Numbered from the stretch's first letter, positions 7,639 to 17,194 are shown. The stretch is DNA of 64,000 nucleotides from SAR324 cluster bacterium (GCA_015232315.1 JADFZZ010000001.1:1-64000); one strand, 5' to 3'. The notes: generated by a model not told the origin, from the letters alone. Numbers and translations are program-made.

Positions 7639-10108
7639 ACGCCGTATCGTACCCCGGCTGTTATCTTTGAATGTTCTGATGATCGTAGGAGTGCTGTATG
7701 TTCTGCAGCCCCGTTTTCTGACGTTCATGGATAAAAAAAGCGTGGATTTGCTGATCACCGGGCAAAGCAATCCACCTCAGGCCAATGTACCCGTATTCAT
7801 TGCCGCAGTGGATTCCAAAAGCATCGACGCCTTTGGCCGCTGGCCCTGGACTCGCTCCCGGATGGCGACATTAATTCAGGAATTGACCGATTATTATCAG
7901 GTCAAAACAATTGGACTGGATATGGTTTTTTCGGAACCTGAAACCGTATTACCGGAGCAAAATCGGAATGTGAATGGAATGCTTGAGAAATACTCCGCCA
8001 AGGATCAGGCATTGCTCAGAAATTTTCTCCAAACCCTCTCCATGAATTCAGCGGATATCCAATTGGCACAGTCAATTCAACAGGGGAATGTCACGCTGGG
8101 GTATTTCTTTTTTCTGTCCAGTCAACGATACCAAGTGGATCAGGCCACCCTCAAGACTTTGAAAAAACGGGGTGTCCCGGAATCCTTGCTACAAGCGATG
8201 GCACCTTTGCAGCTTTACCGGCGGATGACCCTGGAGGAATTTGATCAACTGTTGAATCAAAAATTGACTGAAGAAGATCTGGCCCAATTTCAAAGCATGA
8301 TTCTGGAAGAAAGCACTCATGCTCCCTGGGATTATCTCACTCCGGAACAACAGCGTCAGGCTCAATTGACCTTGCAGGGCAACTCCTTCAATCTGGTCAG
8401 TGGGGTTCGGCATCTCAATTCAGTACCGTTGATGCGAGGGGATGCGGTGGAACCCAATATCTCACGGATTCATACCGCAGGAAAAGAAATTGGTTTTTTG
8501 AACGCTTTTCCCGACGGGGAAGATGGTGTCATCCGACGGGCACACCTGGTGATGCGTTATGGGGAATTGCTGTATCCGTCCCTGCCGCTACAACTGCTTA
8601 AAACTTTTCGGGATGAACCCTCAATGCAGGTCATGTTGAGAGAAAACCGCATGATAGAATTACGCATGGGATCGCATGTGTTCCCAACCGATGCGGATGG
8701 CGCCATTCTGTTGAACTTTCGGGGTCCCCGTGGAACCTTTGCCACGTTTTCCGTGGTAGACATCATGGAACATCGGGTTCCCAAGGAGTTTCTGACCGAT
8801 AAAATCGCGCTGGTCGGCATCACGGAAGCCGGTTTGCTGGATATTTACAACACGCCCGTGGGAAATATGTTTCCGGGCGTGGAAATCCATGCCACCGTGC
8901 TGGAAAACCTGATGCACCAGGCCTATCTGAAAATATCTCCCTGGCAGGACGTGATCCTGTTGAGCGCCATCCTGGGGGTCGGAGTGTTGTTGAGTTGGCT
9001 GTCTCACGCACTGATTTATCCTTGGTTCAGCGTGGTTTCCAGTCTACTGCTTCTGAGTGCGTTTGCCACGCATTATTACGTGGTGATTCACCTTCAGACC
9101 TGGATGAGTATCCTGTATCCGTTTCTGCTGATTTTTGGGATTTGGGTGGTCAACACTGTGTATCGGCTGATTCTGATTGATCTGGCCAGAAAACAAGCTC
9201 GTCAACGCATTATTGAAACCAAAAATGTGTTTCAACTTTTCGTGCCGCCCCAGTTTCTGGACCGTATTTCCAAGGGCCGCTTTGAAGCCCTCCAGCATGG
9301 AATTGCCAGGCAGTCGCCTGTGTCAGTGATGTTTTCCGACATTCGATCCTTTACCACGATTTCTGAAAATCTTTCTCATCTGGAACTCTTTCAACTGCTG
9401 AATGAGTATATGCGCCACATGATTCCTGAAATTCAGCGGCAGGGCGGCTTCATCGACAAATTTATCGGGGATGCCATCATGGCGCTGTTTGATGAGGAAA
9501 GCTGTAAGAATGCTTATGGCGCAGAATCGTCCATTCTGGCGGCCATAGAAATGGTCAAAGCGCTGGACTTGTTCAATGAAAAACGCAAAGCCGCGTTTCA
9601 ACCCCCGATCCTGTCAGGAATCGGGATCAATTCCGGCACAGTCACCATGGGCACCCTGGGCAACGAATCACGAATGGAATCGACGGTGATCGGCGATGCG
9701 GTGAATCTGGCCTCCCGTCTGGAGGGACTGACCAAAACGTTTGGCTCCCGGATTCTGATCAGTGAATCCACCTGGAAACAACTACCCGATCCGGATCGGT
9801 TTCAAATCCGCGAAGTGGGCTATGTCAGTGTGAAGGGGAAAAAGAAACCCACCACGCTGTATGAAGTATTTGATGCGGACCCGGAATGGGTACGTAACAA
9901 AAAAGCAAAATCCTGGCCCTGGCTGTTGAAGGGCATGGGCTTTTATCATCACCGCCGTTTTGACGATGCCGTGGAAGCATTGAAAACCGCGACTGCGATT
10001 TTTTCGGAAGACGTGGTCATTCAGCAATACCTGCACCTGGCGCTGGAATATCAGAAAAATCCGCCGGGTGAAAATTGGGATAGTCAAATCGTTATGACAC
10101 ACAAGTGA
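7625..10108 (+). CDS. CHASE2-domain class III adenylate cyclase
   Basis: This membrane enzyme (827 aa) should convert ATP to cAMP. The chosen ATG (7625) lies inside the 3' end of the VWA gene, with GGAGG upstream; an in-frame codon at 7532 would extend further into that gene. After an N-terminal membrane anchor, an extracytoplasmic CHASE2 sensor domain spans about 40-425 (DSKSIDAFGRWPW and YPSLPLQLL are typical). Three transmembrane helices lie at about 440-510. The cyclase domain (about 560-760) has metal-binding Asp572 in FSDIRSF and Asp616 in FIGDAIMAL, the DKFIGD lysine, and GDAVNLASRLE with the transition-state Asn and Arg. The Lys/Asp specificity pair favours ATP over GTP. A short C-terminal tail follows. 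The gene is followed 3 bases later by the barrel gene. Confidence 0.9.
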   Translation: MSPGKRRIVPRLLSLNVLMIVGVLYVLQPRFLTFMDKKSVDLLITGQSNPPQANVPVFIAAVDSKSIDAFGRWPWTRSRMATLIQELTDYYQVKTIGLDMVFSEPETVLPEQNRNVNGMLEKYSAKDQALLRNFLQTLSMNSADIQLAQSIQQGNVTLGYFFFLSSQRYQVDQATLKTLKKRGVPESLLQAMAPLQLYRRMTLEEFDQLLNQKLTEEDLAQFQSMILEESTHAPWDYLTPEQQRQAQLTLQGNSFNLVSGVRHLNSVPLMRGDAVEPNISRIHTAGKEIGFLNAFPDGEDGVIRRAHLVMRYGELLYPSLPLQLLKTFRDEPSMQVMLRENRMIELRMGSHVFPTDADGAILLNFRGPRGTFATFSVVDIMEHRVPKEFLTDKIALVGITEAGLLDIYNTPVGNMFPGVEIHATVLENLMHQAYLKISPWQDVILLSAILGVGVLLSWLSHALIYPWFSVVSSLLLLSAFATHYYVVIHLQTWMSILYPFLLIFGIWVVNTVYRLILIDLARKQARQRIIETKNVFQLFVPPQFLDRISKGRFEALQHGIARQSPVSVMFSDIRSFTTISENLSHLELFQLLNEYMRHMIPEIQRQGGFIDKFIGDAIMALFDEESCKNAYGAESSILAAIEMVKALDLFNEKRKAAFQPPILSGIGINSGTVTMGTLGNESRMESTVIGDAVNLASRLEGLTKTFGSRILISESTWKQLPDPDRFQIREVGYVSVKGKKKPTTLYEVFDADPEWVRNKKAKSWPWLLKGMGFYHHRRFDDAVEALKTATAIFSEDVVIQQYLHLALEYQKNPPGENWDSQIVMTHK

Positions 10109-10111
10109 ATT

Positions 10112-11550
10112 ATGAAAACCATTATAACCACCATCTGCCTGAGTCTGATGCTCTTTGGTGCAGTGCCGATTCAGGCGGCAGATATTCTTATTTACAGTTC
10201 GTCCCACACCAGCGGCGCAGAAATCACGGAGTCGGAAATCACCGTACAGTTGGAAATCCGTGCCTTTGAACCGTTGACGGAGGTCATGATTAACGGACAA
10301 ACCGTAGATGCGGACGGCGAAAGGCGGGTTTCCGTGGCGGTTCCCCTCATCCTCAAGGAAGGAGAAAATCCCATCGTGGTTTCGGCAAAAACAGCTCGGC
10401 AATCCGCGGAAGAAAATTTTGTATTTATCCATAAAACGGAACAACCCGACCATTGGAGTCTGATGTCACAGGTTGCCCTGAAATTGGATTCCAATGTCAA
10501 CGAAGTCTCCCGCGCCTCTTCCCGGGTCCGGGGGCATCTATGGCAAGCCATTGTGATGCCGGAATATCTCCTGGAATGGGATACGGACACATGGGTGGGA
10601 ATCAATGCGGTTGCCAGCCGGGAACGCTATCAGGAAAATGTTCTGCGTCCATTTGAAAACGGATTTTTGCGTGCGATAGGATTTTTACGCAAAAACATCG
10701 AATGGGGACTTTGGGAAACCGGACTGGGACACAACCGGATCAATGATCAGATGCTGGAACCTTCCAACAGTCTGGATATTTATCAAAAAGCACCGTCTCG
10801 TCAAAATCAGACAGAGCTTTACACCCAGCTTCATTATCCGTTTTCAGACACATTGCGGATGCTGGGAAAACTGACTTTGAAACAGCAAACGATCAGCCGG
10901 ATTCCTACCGATCCCGGCTACAATGACACGGCGGCGCTCCAGAATTTATCCCTGAGAATTTATTGGCGTTTCGACACGAACAACACCCTGCTGGGACGCT
11001 GGGAGCGCGAGAATCATGACGCACAAGGAAAATATACCGATCATACGACAATACCTTCGCCAAATTTGAGAAAGACTAGTCACGAAAACACTGGGCTACC
11101 TCAGAAATAACTGAATTAAAAATAGACCCCTCAAATTCAAGGGTTATTATTAATTACTAATAAACTGATTTAATAAGGAATATTAGTTTCATAATTCTCA
11201 TTAGATATTGTTGCGAAATCGGCCTACAACCATTTAAGTACGGAGGTCGTGTCTGTTGGCGAAGGTATTGTACGAGCGATACGCTTCAGATCAAAGGTTC
11301 CTATGATTTGGATTCACATCAATTTTCCGCAGGATGGAAGATGAAGACATTTCAACATGCCGCGACAGACCCCGCCCTGGATCTTGCCATCCAGTCCATA
11401 GAACAGCAGTGGACCCTGCGCTATGGTTATGCCTGGTCGCCCATATGGAATCCCTTTGTGGAATATGAACTGGAAACAAGCGATGCCAATACTTCCTTTC
11501 TGGAATACCGTAAACAAACTTTCACATTTGCTCTGTTGATTGTCTTATGA
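10112..11550 (+). pseudogene. Outer-membrane protein gene split by a MITE-like insertion
   Basis: The 5' part (10112-11047) encodes a signal peptide (cleavage near PIQAAD), a small Ig-like beta domain (about 25-110) and then amphipathic strands of a surface barrel. The frame then runs into foreign sequence and stops at 11110. From 11275 the same protein resumes, encoding SDTLQIKGSYDLDSHQFSAG and the C-terminal strands to 11550. Deleting 227 bases (11048-11274: the element plus one 3-base duplication) joins ACG to AGC in frame and gives a protein of 403 aa. As it stands the gene makes a product of 332 aa lacking its last strands. The stop at 11548-11550 overlaps the FecR gene start (ATGA), so the insertion may also reduce coupled translation downstream. 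Confidence 0.85.
11048..11271. mobile_element. 224-bp MITE-like element with 16-bp perfect inverted ends
   Basis: The termini are ACAATACCTTCGCCAA (11048-11063) and TTGGCGAAGGTATTGT (11256-11271), which are exact reverse complements. ACG precedes and follows the element (11045-11047 and 11272-11274). If the last T belongs to the flank the duplication is TACG, 4 bp. The interior is A+T-rich with no transposase frame. It interrupts the barrel gene 10112-11550, and its exact removal restores the frame, which independently confirms the boundaries. I did not see another copy in this window. Confidence 0.85.
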
Positions 11551-12317
11551 AGCATCTTATCATTCCTGTTTTGATTTGGTTGGTGGCGCCCTTGCTTTAC
11601 GCTCAGGATGGTGTCCTGATTTTGCTGAAAGGATATTTACAACACACCCATGCAGGTTCCGACCAGGTTTACCGGGTGGGTGACGATTCACCTTCTGTTG
11701 AGGTCCGTGTTTTCGAAGGGGATGAAATCCAAACCGGAGAAAACACCGAGGTAGAACTCAAGCTACGTCAGGACAGTGAAAAAATGACACTCTATGCCAA
11801 CACCTATCTTAAAATCAGCCGGATTGATGAACAGGAAACCTTACTGAATCTGTGGATCGGCAAGGCAAAATTTCTGGTAGAATCCGTAGTGGATCAATTT
11901 TCAGGAATCATGCGTTTCAAGGTGCAGACCGGAGTGGCATTCCTGGGAGTCAAGGGAACAGAGTTTTTTGTGGAAACCAATAAAACCGGAACTTCGCTGT
12001 TGACGCTTTCCGGAGTGGTGCTATTCGCCAACCGGACTAACCTGGAAGACCTGGTAGAAGTCACTCAGAACCATGTGTCCAAAGTTATCCAGAATCGACC
12101 TCCTACGCCTCCCGGTAAAATCAGTGACGCCAGGAAAGAACGCATTCTCAATGGCGACAGTAAAAGCTGGGGTAGTGCCGTACAGGAAACGGAACGCATG
12201 GATCAAGGCTTGAAGGATTCGTCACAGGAAACCCTCGAAGCCTTGCAGGAAGACCAAACGCTGGAACTGGAATTGTTGAAAGAAAAACAGGTGAAAATTC
12301 AGGTTGAATTTCAGTAG
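11547..12317 (+). CDS. Secreted FecR-domain protein
   Basis: The start overlaps the barrel gene stop in ATGA. The protein (256 aa) has a signal peptide ending near LLYAQ. A FecR-like domain covers about 45-160: EGDEIQTGENTEVELKL is the typical segment after the first strand pair, and GVKGTEFFVE is the signature of the domain core. The C-terminal 70 residues are charged and helical. In classical systems FecR transmits a signal from an outer-membrane transporter to a sigma factor. Here there is no membrane anchor, no sigma factor and no TonB receptor. The gene is instead adjacent to a CHASE2 cyclase and a barrel protein. A periplasmic signal-transfer or scaffold role in that operon is an inference. 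Confidence 0.8.
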   Translation: MKHLIIPVLIWLVAPLLYAQDGVLILLKGYLQHTHAGSDQVYRVGDDSPSVEVRVFEGDEIQTGENTEVELKLRQDSEKMTLYANTYLKISRIDEQETLLNLWIGKAKFLVESVVDQFSGIMRFKVQTGVAFLGVKGTEFFVETNKTGTSLLTLSGVVLFANRTNLEDLVEVTQNHVSKVIQNRPPTPPGKISDARKERILNGDSKSWGSAVQETERMDQGLKDSSQETLEALQEDQTLELELLKEKQVKIQVEFQ

Positions 12318-12323
12318 GACGGG

Positions 12324-13922
12324 ATGATGTCAAAAATAATTTTTGGAATATGCTGGGTGTTGGGGCTTTTTTTACTGACCGGTTGTGAAGAAATTCCCAA
12401 CAAGGATTCCTCTCGGCGAGGCCATGTGGTCTTGCAATTGAAACTGGAATCAAGAAATCCCCAAATGTCTCGATTGACCAGGGAACTTTCCACCAAAACC
12501 AACACCATTGTGGTTCAGGTCATTGATCCCACCTTGCTGACCGGAAATGAGATTCCCCCCGTAAGTCAGTTTACTGGCCAGGCTATTGCCCAAACCCTGC
12601 TGGATTTACAAACCCATACCATGGATGTTAACTTGCCGTTTGATCAATCCATGCGGTTATTGGTGTATGTTTTTGAGCAGCAGGTTTCAATTTCCGGGGT
12701 GGCAACCCTCGCGGAAGTGCCCATTCAGCGTGGTATTTCGGAAATCTTCACCATCGACTCCGACACAAACGAATTGACGCTTTCCATTTCCCTGGAAACA
12801 GTATTACCCGCCGCCGGCAGTTTTGGAACGCCGCCCAATCTCGTGCTTTCCGGAGGCGGACGACATTCCTGCCGGATTGACGCCTCCAACGCTATTCAAT
12901 GCTGGGGACGTGGGGATCAGGGGGAATTGGGCAATGGTTTTACCACCAATTCCATGATTCCGGTTTCGGTTTACCAAATCACGACGGCACGACACATCAC
13001 GACCGGAGTGGGATTCAGTTGCGCGGTGCTCACCGATGGAACTGTTTCCTGCTGGGGCAACAACACAGAGGGCACGCTGGGAAACGGTGAAACCGATAAT
13101 CAAAGTTATCCAGTGGCCGCAAGGGGAGTGACTAACGCTATTCAGGTTTCCACCGGAAGTTTGTATGTTTGTGCCGTATTGGAAACAGGGAAGGGGATGT
13201 GCTGGGGCAATCTGTCCTATGGGTCCATCATCACGGCGGATGATTTTACTCCCGGCACGGGAAATCCCACGCCCAAGGAAATCAACGGACTGTCCAATGT
13301 GGTACAGATCGCTCCCGGTGGGGTTCATGCCTGCGCCCTGATTTCCAATGGTACGGTTCAGTGTTGGGGTTATGGGGGATTGGGGCAATTGGGGCAAGGT
13401 TCCACTTCCAGTTCTGAAACCCCGGTTCGCGTGCTGGAGATTTCCGATGTCAAACAAATTACTTCAGGTGGGGTGCATTCCTGCGCATTGCTCAAATCTG
13501 GTCTGGTTAAATGCTGGGGTGGCGGAACCTATGGGCAACTGGGCCATGGACAGACTCCGGAAAAACAGGCAAACCCTGTGGATGTTTCAGGGATCACCAA
13601 CGCCACGCAAATCACGGCCGGTTTCTATTTCACCTGTGCATTGCTACAAACCGGTACGGTTCAATGCTGGGGCAACGGCAAATCCGGGCAGTTGGGAAAT
13701 GAAACCAACACGGCAATTCAAAGCACTCCGGTGGATGTATCCACTCTCGGTGACGTGCTTCAGATCAGTGCGGGAAATTCTCATGTTTGTGCTGTTCTGA
13801 ACGATTTGAGCATGAAGTGCTGGGGATTGGGACAAAACGGACAGCTTGGCAATGGTCAAAACTCCAGCCATAACAAACCTGTTGCGGTCCAGATCACGGG
13901 AGAAACCCTGACTCCGTTATAA
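12324..13922 (+). CDS. RCC1-repeat lipoprotein (seven-bladed propeller)
   Basis: The protein (532 aa) has a lipoprotein signal with lipobox LTGC. A linker domain of about 150 residues follows. Then come seven RCC1-type repeats from about 170 to 525, each with a C-x-CWG-like core: QCWGRGDQGELGNG, SCWGNNTEGTLGNG, KCWGGGTYGQLGHG and so on. Each also has a preceding HSCAL or FSCAV cysteine that could pair with the CWG cysteine. The repeats predict a beta-propeller exposed on the cell surface or in the periplasm. Bacterial RCC1 proteins are not nucleotide exchange factors; they usually serve in binding. It follows the FecR gene by 6 bases and closes the cyclase operon. Debris of a related gene lies at 3681-3996. 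Confidence 0.88.
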   Translation: MMSKIIFGICWVLGLFLLTGCEEIPNKDSSRRGHVVLQLKLESRNPQMSRLTRELSTKTNTIVVQVIDPTLLTGNEIPPVSQFTGQAIAQTLLDLQTHTMDVNLPFDQSMRLLVYVFEQQVSISGVATLAEVPIQRGISEIFTIDSDTNELTLSISLETVLPAAGSFGTPPNLVLSGGGRHSCRIDASNAIQCWGRGDQGELGNGFTTNSMIPVSVYQITTARHITTGVGFSCAVLTDGTVSCWGNNTEGTLGNGETDNQSYPVAARGVTNAIQVSTGSLYVCAVLETGKGMCWGNLSYGSIITADDFTPGTGNPTPKEINGLSNVVQIAPGGVHACALISNGTVQCWGYGGLGQLGQGSTSSSETPVRVLEISDVKQITSGGVHSCALLKSGLVKCWGGGTYGQLGHGQTPEKQANPVDVSGITNATQITAGFYFTCALLQTGTVQCWGNGKSGQLGNETNTAIQSTPVDVSTLGDVLQISAGNSHVCAVLNDLSMKCWGLGQNGQLGNGQNSSHNKPVAVQITGETLTPL

Positions 13923-14144
13923 TCAAAATAATTTTAGTCAACCTGCTACGACGCATTAGGCCTATTATCTATTCCCACACGTGTTGTTACCAAAGATTTG
14001 TGCTGGCTGAAAACTCGCAAGAAAAAGATTTTTCTTGAGTTACTCAATTCTTTGTTTTAAGCAGAAACAAGCATGTTGTTTGGATTCACTGGGAAACTGG
14101 TGAATTCGAGTTTATATTTTGTAAATTTTGACAGAGGAATACTT
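13923..14144. other. Intergenic gap before the second lipoprotein block
   Basis: This gap of 222 bases separates the RCC1 gene from the next plus-strand gene. It is A+T-rich. I see no clear hairpin terminator and no strong promoter pair, but it is the longest gap in this part of the cluster and therefore the likeliest place for a new transcription start. Confidence 0.3.
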
Positions 14145-15500
14145 ATGAAACATAGTTTATTAGCGTTATGCATGGTCATTGCCGGATTAGTTGCTGTGAG
14201 TTGTGGTCCTTCAGCCCCACCTCCTACACCGGAAACATTCCTGACTCTGGCTGATGTTTCAGGCCGCCCCACTTTTCAGGAAACGTCACCCGATGTGAGA
14301 GTTATCGCGGTAAAAGCCAAAGCGTTCATCAAGTTGAATGATATTCGTGCGGCCAAGGAAAGAGCCAAGGAACTGGCTTCCATTCAGGCGGTGGACTCCA
14401 TGGTTCGTGAACTGCTGGATGCTGATACCTACAACAAAAATTATGAGGAAATTGATCGGTATATGTCCCAGAACGTCAATAATTACATTGATGATGTTGA
14501 GGTCGTGGGTGAAAAGAAAATCTTCAATGACAAATATTATGGAATTGCCGCGGCCTTCAAGGTCAACCGTCAGAAAGTACTGGTTGCGCTACAAAAAGAG
14601 CTGAAGCTGATCAACACCAGCGCCAACAGCCTGATCACTGTGATTACCAGCAAAAAAGGCATTGATCTGTCAGCCGCGGGATTCAGGTTTGAAGACATGG
14701 AATCTGCTTTGATGAACCAGATTCAGACCGATTTGAATCAGCGTGGACTCCGAGCCATGGATTTCCGTAATGCCATCACTTCCATGCAGACCGATGAAAC
14801 CAAAAAAGCCGCGTTTTCCAAAATTTCCAAAGATCAGTTCATGGCCACTATCGCTGGCAGTTCCGCCGGTAATGCGTCACTGGACCAACAAGTCAAGGGT
14901 GCTGAAGAGTTTTACAGCACAGGATTATCCCTGATCAAACAACTGGCAAAAGTTGTGATTGAAGTGAATATCTTCGCGGTGAATGGAAACATTCAGGGCG
15001 ATATTGCGTTGTCCATGAATGTGACAGCCAAGAATATTGCCACTGGAACCGGCGGCGCGTTTGCCAACACTGTGGTGAATGTCGCGCGACGCGGCGGTCC
15101 GAATGTGATCGCTTCAGCCATGATCACAGGACTTGTCAAGGATTCCTATGAGGAAATGACCAAAGAATTTATTCCTCAGGTGGTTAAGGAAATGTCCACT
15201 GTTTCTGTTGGTGGCGACAAACTGATTGCGTATGATATTGTCCTTAAAGGCTTTGATGAAGAAGGTTCAAAACTGCGCAGACGGATTTCCGGAATGGAAA
15301 ATGAGACATTCCGTTTTATCACCCTGGACAACACTGTTCCTACTATCTTAACCCTCAAAGTTCGTTACTCAGGAAAAGCACTTAAATTGTCAGACATGAT
15401 TCTGGGTGCGATTGAAGAAGCCAATGTACCTGTAAAAGAACCTATATTTGCGCCTGAATTGACAGATATCGTGTTTGTTCGCGATACTTCTAAAAAATAA
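14145..15500 (+). CDS. Lipoprotein with LPP20/FlgT-like N-terminal domain
   Basis: The ATG at 14145 has AGAGGA upstream; an earlier in-frame codon (14073) would bury the signal peptide. The 451-residue product has lipobox VSCG, then a Pro-rich linker. From about 45 to 140 it has an Ala-rich helical segment (NDIRAAKERAKELASIQAVDSMVRELL region) followed by strands (VVGEKKIFNDKYYGIAAAFKV). This is the pattern of LPP20-type and FlgT N-terminal domains: helix with conserved small residues, then a strand pair. The rest (about 150-450) contains alpha/beta segments I cannot assign. It opens a run of envelope proteins extending to 20964. Confidence 0.65.
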   Translation: MKHSLLALCMVIAGLVAVSCGPSAPPPTPETFLTLADVSGRPTFQETSPDVRVIAVKAKAFIKLNDIRAAKERAKELASIQAVDSMVRELLDADTYNKNYEEIDRYMSQNVNNYIDDVEVVGEKKIFNDKYYGIAAAFKVNRQKVLVALQKELKLINTSANSLITVITSKKGIDLSAAGFRFEDMESALMNQIQTDLNQRGLRAMDFRNAITSMQTDETKKAAFSKISKDQFMATIAGSSAGNASLDQQVKGAEEFYSTGLSLIKQLAKVVIEVNIFAVNGNIQGDIALSMNVTAKNIATGTGGAFANTVVNVARRGGPNVIASAMITGLVKDSYEEMTKEFIPQVVKEMSTVSVGGDKLIAYDIVLKGFDEEGSKLRRRISGMENETFRFITLDNTVPTILTLKVRYSGKALKLSDMILGAIEEANVPVKEPIFAPELTDIVFVRDTSKK

Positions 15501-15507
15501 TAACCAT

Positions 15508-15523
15508 GCCGGGGTAACCCGGC
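15508..15523 (+). terminator. Weak hairpin after the LPP20-like gene
   Basis: GCCGGG (15508-15513), loop GTAA, CCCGGC (15518-15523), followed by TTTCC. The stem is six base pairs and the T tract is poor, so it is probably an attenuating or mRNA-stabilising hairpin rather than a full stop, as the next gene follows within 55 bases of the upstream stop codon. Confidence 0.4.
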
Positions 15524-15554
15524 TTTCCGATCTTCTCAGTTTGTAAAGGAATAT

Positions 15555-16412
15555 ATGTTACGAAAATTATCTTTATTGTGCGGAATCGCTTTGGTGATGG
15601 CCCTGGCCGCATGTTCCAGCCTGGATAAGGCAGAACAATTGTATCAGCAGGGAGAAAAAGACAAAGCCACAGATATAGCGATTGGTTTTCTGGACAGCAG
15701 TGATAAAGGTGAGCGAACCCGTGCTGCGGATTTGTTGGGAAAAATTGGAGGTGATAAAGCCGGTAAGGCTCTGACCGAAAAAATAGATGACCCTGATCCG
15801 GAAGTACAGGCAACCATCATTGTGAATGTTGGAAAAACCGGCTATACCCCGGCTTCGGCAAAGCTGGTTAAAATGGTTCCTGATGCCCGCGGAGAAATTT
15901 TTGAAGCAGTGGGTAAAGCCATTCGGCAACTGGGTGATCCGGCAATCAGTCTGCTGGTGGAAGATTTCCATGCGCCCAGCAAAAAGGCCTCTCAGGATCA
16001 GATCAAAAAAATGCTGGTTTATATTGGGCCAGACGTGACAGAATCCATTGCCCGATCCATGAAGAACAAATCCTATTTTGAGAATAAAGCTAATTTTGAT
16101 ATCCTGATCGAGATCCGGAATCCAGCAGTTGCCTCAATGATGCTTCCCTATATTGAAGATGATGAAGTGGCGCATCTGGTGGTGGAAGGTCTGACAAAAC
16201 TGGGTAGCATGGCCGTGGACCCGGTGATGGAAAAATTGCGAATAGTGTCTCAAGCTTCAGGGAATGCCGCTCTGAAAGAACGACTTGTGAAAGTTTTGGG
16301 GCAAATCAAGGATCCTCGTGCAACCACGATCCTTGAACCCATGAGTCAGGATGAAAGTGATCTCGTTCGCCAGGCTGTCGATCGTGCACTTTACCAGATT
16401 CGGGGATTCTGA
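15555..16412 (+). CDS. HEAT-repeat lipoprotein
   Basis: The protein (285 aa) has lipobox LAAC with TAAAGGA before the start. The mature part is all-helical. It begins with a short TPR-like helix pair (AEQLYQQGEKDKATDIAIGFL), then HEAT/PBS-lyase-type repeats from about 50 to 280. Repeat turns include RTRAADLLGKIGG, DPDPEVQATII and DPRATTILEPM. Such solenoids act as protein-binding scaffolds; no catalytic residues are expected. Lipidation should place it in the outer or inner membrane facing the periplasm. It lies between two other lipoprotein or secreted genes in the same direction. Confidence 0.8.
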   Translation: MLRKLSLLCGIALVMALAACSSLDKAEQLYQQGEKDKATDIAIGFLDSSDKGERTRAADLLGKIGGDKAGKALTEKIDDPDPEVQATIIVNVGKTGYTPASAKLVKMVPDARGEIFEAVGKAIRQLGDPAISLLVEDFHAPSKKASQDQIKKMLVYIGPDVTESIARSMKNKSYFENKANFDILIEIRNPAVASMMLPYIEDDEVAHLVVEGLTKLGSMAVDPVMEKLRIVSQASGNAALKERLVKVLGQIKDPRATTILEPMSQDESDLVRQAVDRALYQIRGF

Positions 16413-16419
16413 GTGATCG

Positions 16420-16446
16420 TCCGGAAGTCCTGCGGGTTCTTCCGGA
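16420..16446 (+). terminator. Hairpin terminator after the HEAT lipoprotein gene
   Basis: TCCGGAAG (16420-16427) pairs with CTTCCGGA (16439-16446) across an 11-base loop, followed by TTTATGCTTTCTT. An eight-base-pair stem with a T-rich tail fits an intrinsic terminator, so the FecR and TPR genes downstream may have their own promoter. Confidence 0.6.
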
Positions 16447-16522
16447 TTTATGCTTTCTTAAAGACCTCCGTCAGCCTTCATTTCTTGTCCATACCGAATC
16501 ATCCTTTCTAAAAAAGGTGTTT

Positions 16523-17194
16523 ATGAAATCGTTATTCCGTTGTTTATTTTTGGCGGGAATCCTGTTGTTGGGCTGGTCCTTTTCCGCAATGGCGCTGTTT
16601 CCTCAACAGGGATTTGGAACGTTGCAGGTCAAGAATCCTGGTGTCAAAGTCATTCGGGACGGCAAAGAGCAGATGGTTGGTTCCCTGGGACTGGCACTGA
16701 TGAAAAAAGATGTCATCCAGACCGATGACAAAGGCAAAGCACAGATAGCACTGAACACTGGTGATGCCATCTTTGTGGGTCCAGTCACTCGCTTGATTGT
16801 GGATGAATCTCTCACAAATCAGGGATCATCAAGCGGTGTTCGTCATATCGTTTTATCCGTGTGGGGCAAAATCAGATCGCAGGTCAAACCGGATCCTAAA
16901 AAGAAATTCGAAATATTAACGACAACGGCCACAATCGGCATCAAAGGAACAGACTTTATTGTTGAAAACGTGGATGATGTGACCACAGTCGGCACGCTCA
17001 ACGGGCTGGTTATGCTGTCTTCCCAGAAAAATCAGAATTCTGTGGATATTCCACCTGGAAAAATGTCATCGGTTTCTCCGCTCGGGGAGGTGATGCCGCT
17101 GACAGAGTTTGCGGGACGGTTGATGCAGGACATGGAATTTGCCGGAGCAAAAATGAAAGAAGAAGAATCCTCCGGAGCAAAAATCCGGTTGTGA
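16523..17194 (+). CDS. Secreted FecR-domain protein (second copy)
   Basis: The ATG at 16523 is preferred over a GTG two codons earlier. The protein (223 aa) has a signal peptide ending near SAMA. The FecR-type domain covers about 30-170: KKDVIQTDDKGKAQIAL corresponds to the segment seen in the first FecR protein of the window, and ATIGIKGTDFIVE is the core signature. The Lys-rich strand QVKPDPKKKFEI precedes it. It is clearly a distant paralogue of the 11547 gene. The C-terminal 40 residues contain two FAGAK/SSGAK-like repeats. There is no transmembrane anchor or sigma factor gene nearby. Confidence 0.78.
   Translation: MKSLFRCLFLAGILLLGWSFSAMALFPQQGFGTLQVKNPGVKVIRDGKEQMVGSLGLALMKKDVIQTDDKGKAQIALNTGDAIFVGPVTRLIVDESLTNQGSSSGVRHIVLSVWGKIRSQVKPDPKKKFEILTTTATIGIKGTDFIVENVDDVTTVGTLNGLVMLSSQKNQNSVDIPPGKMSSVSPLGEVMPLTEFAGRLMQDMEFAGAKMKEEESSGAKIRL

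Noticed and set aside
11547-12317. Classical FecIRA iron signalling
   Set aside because: The FecR-type protein lacks a transmembrane anchor and there is no sigma factor or TonB-dependent receptor in the neighbourhood.
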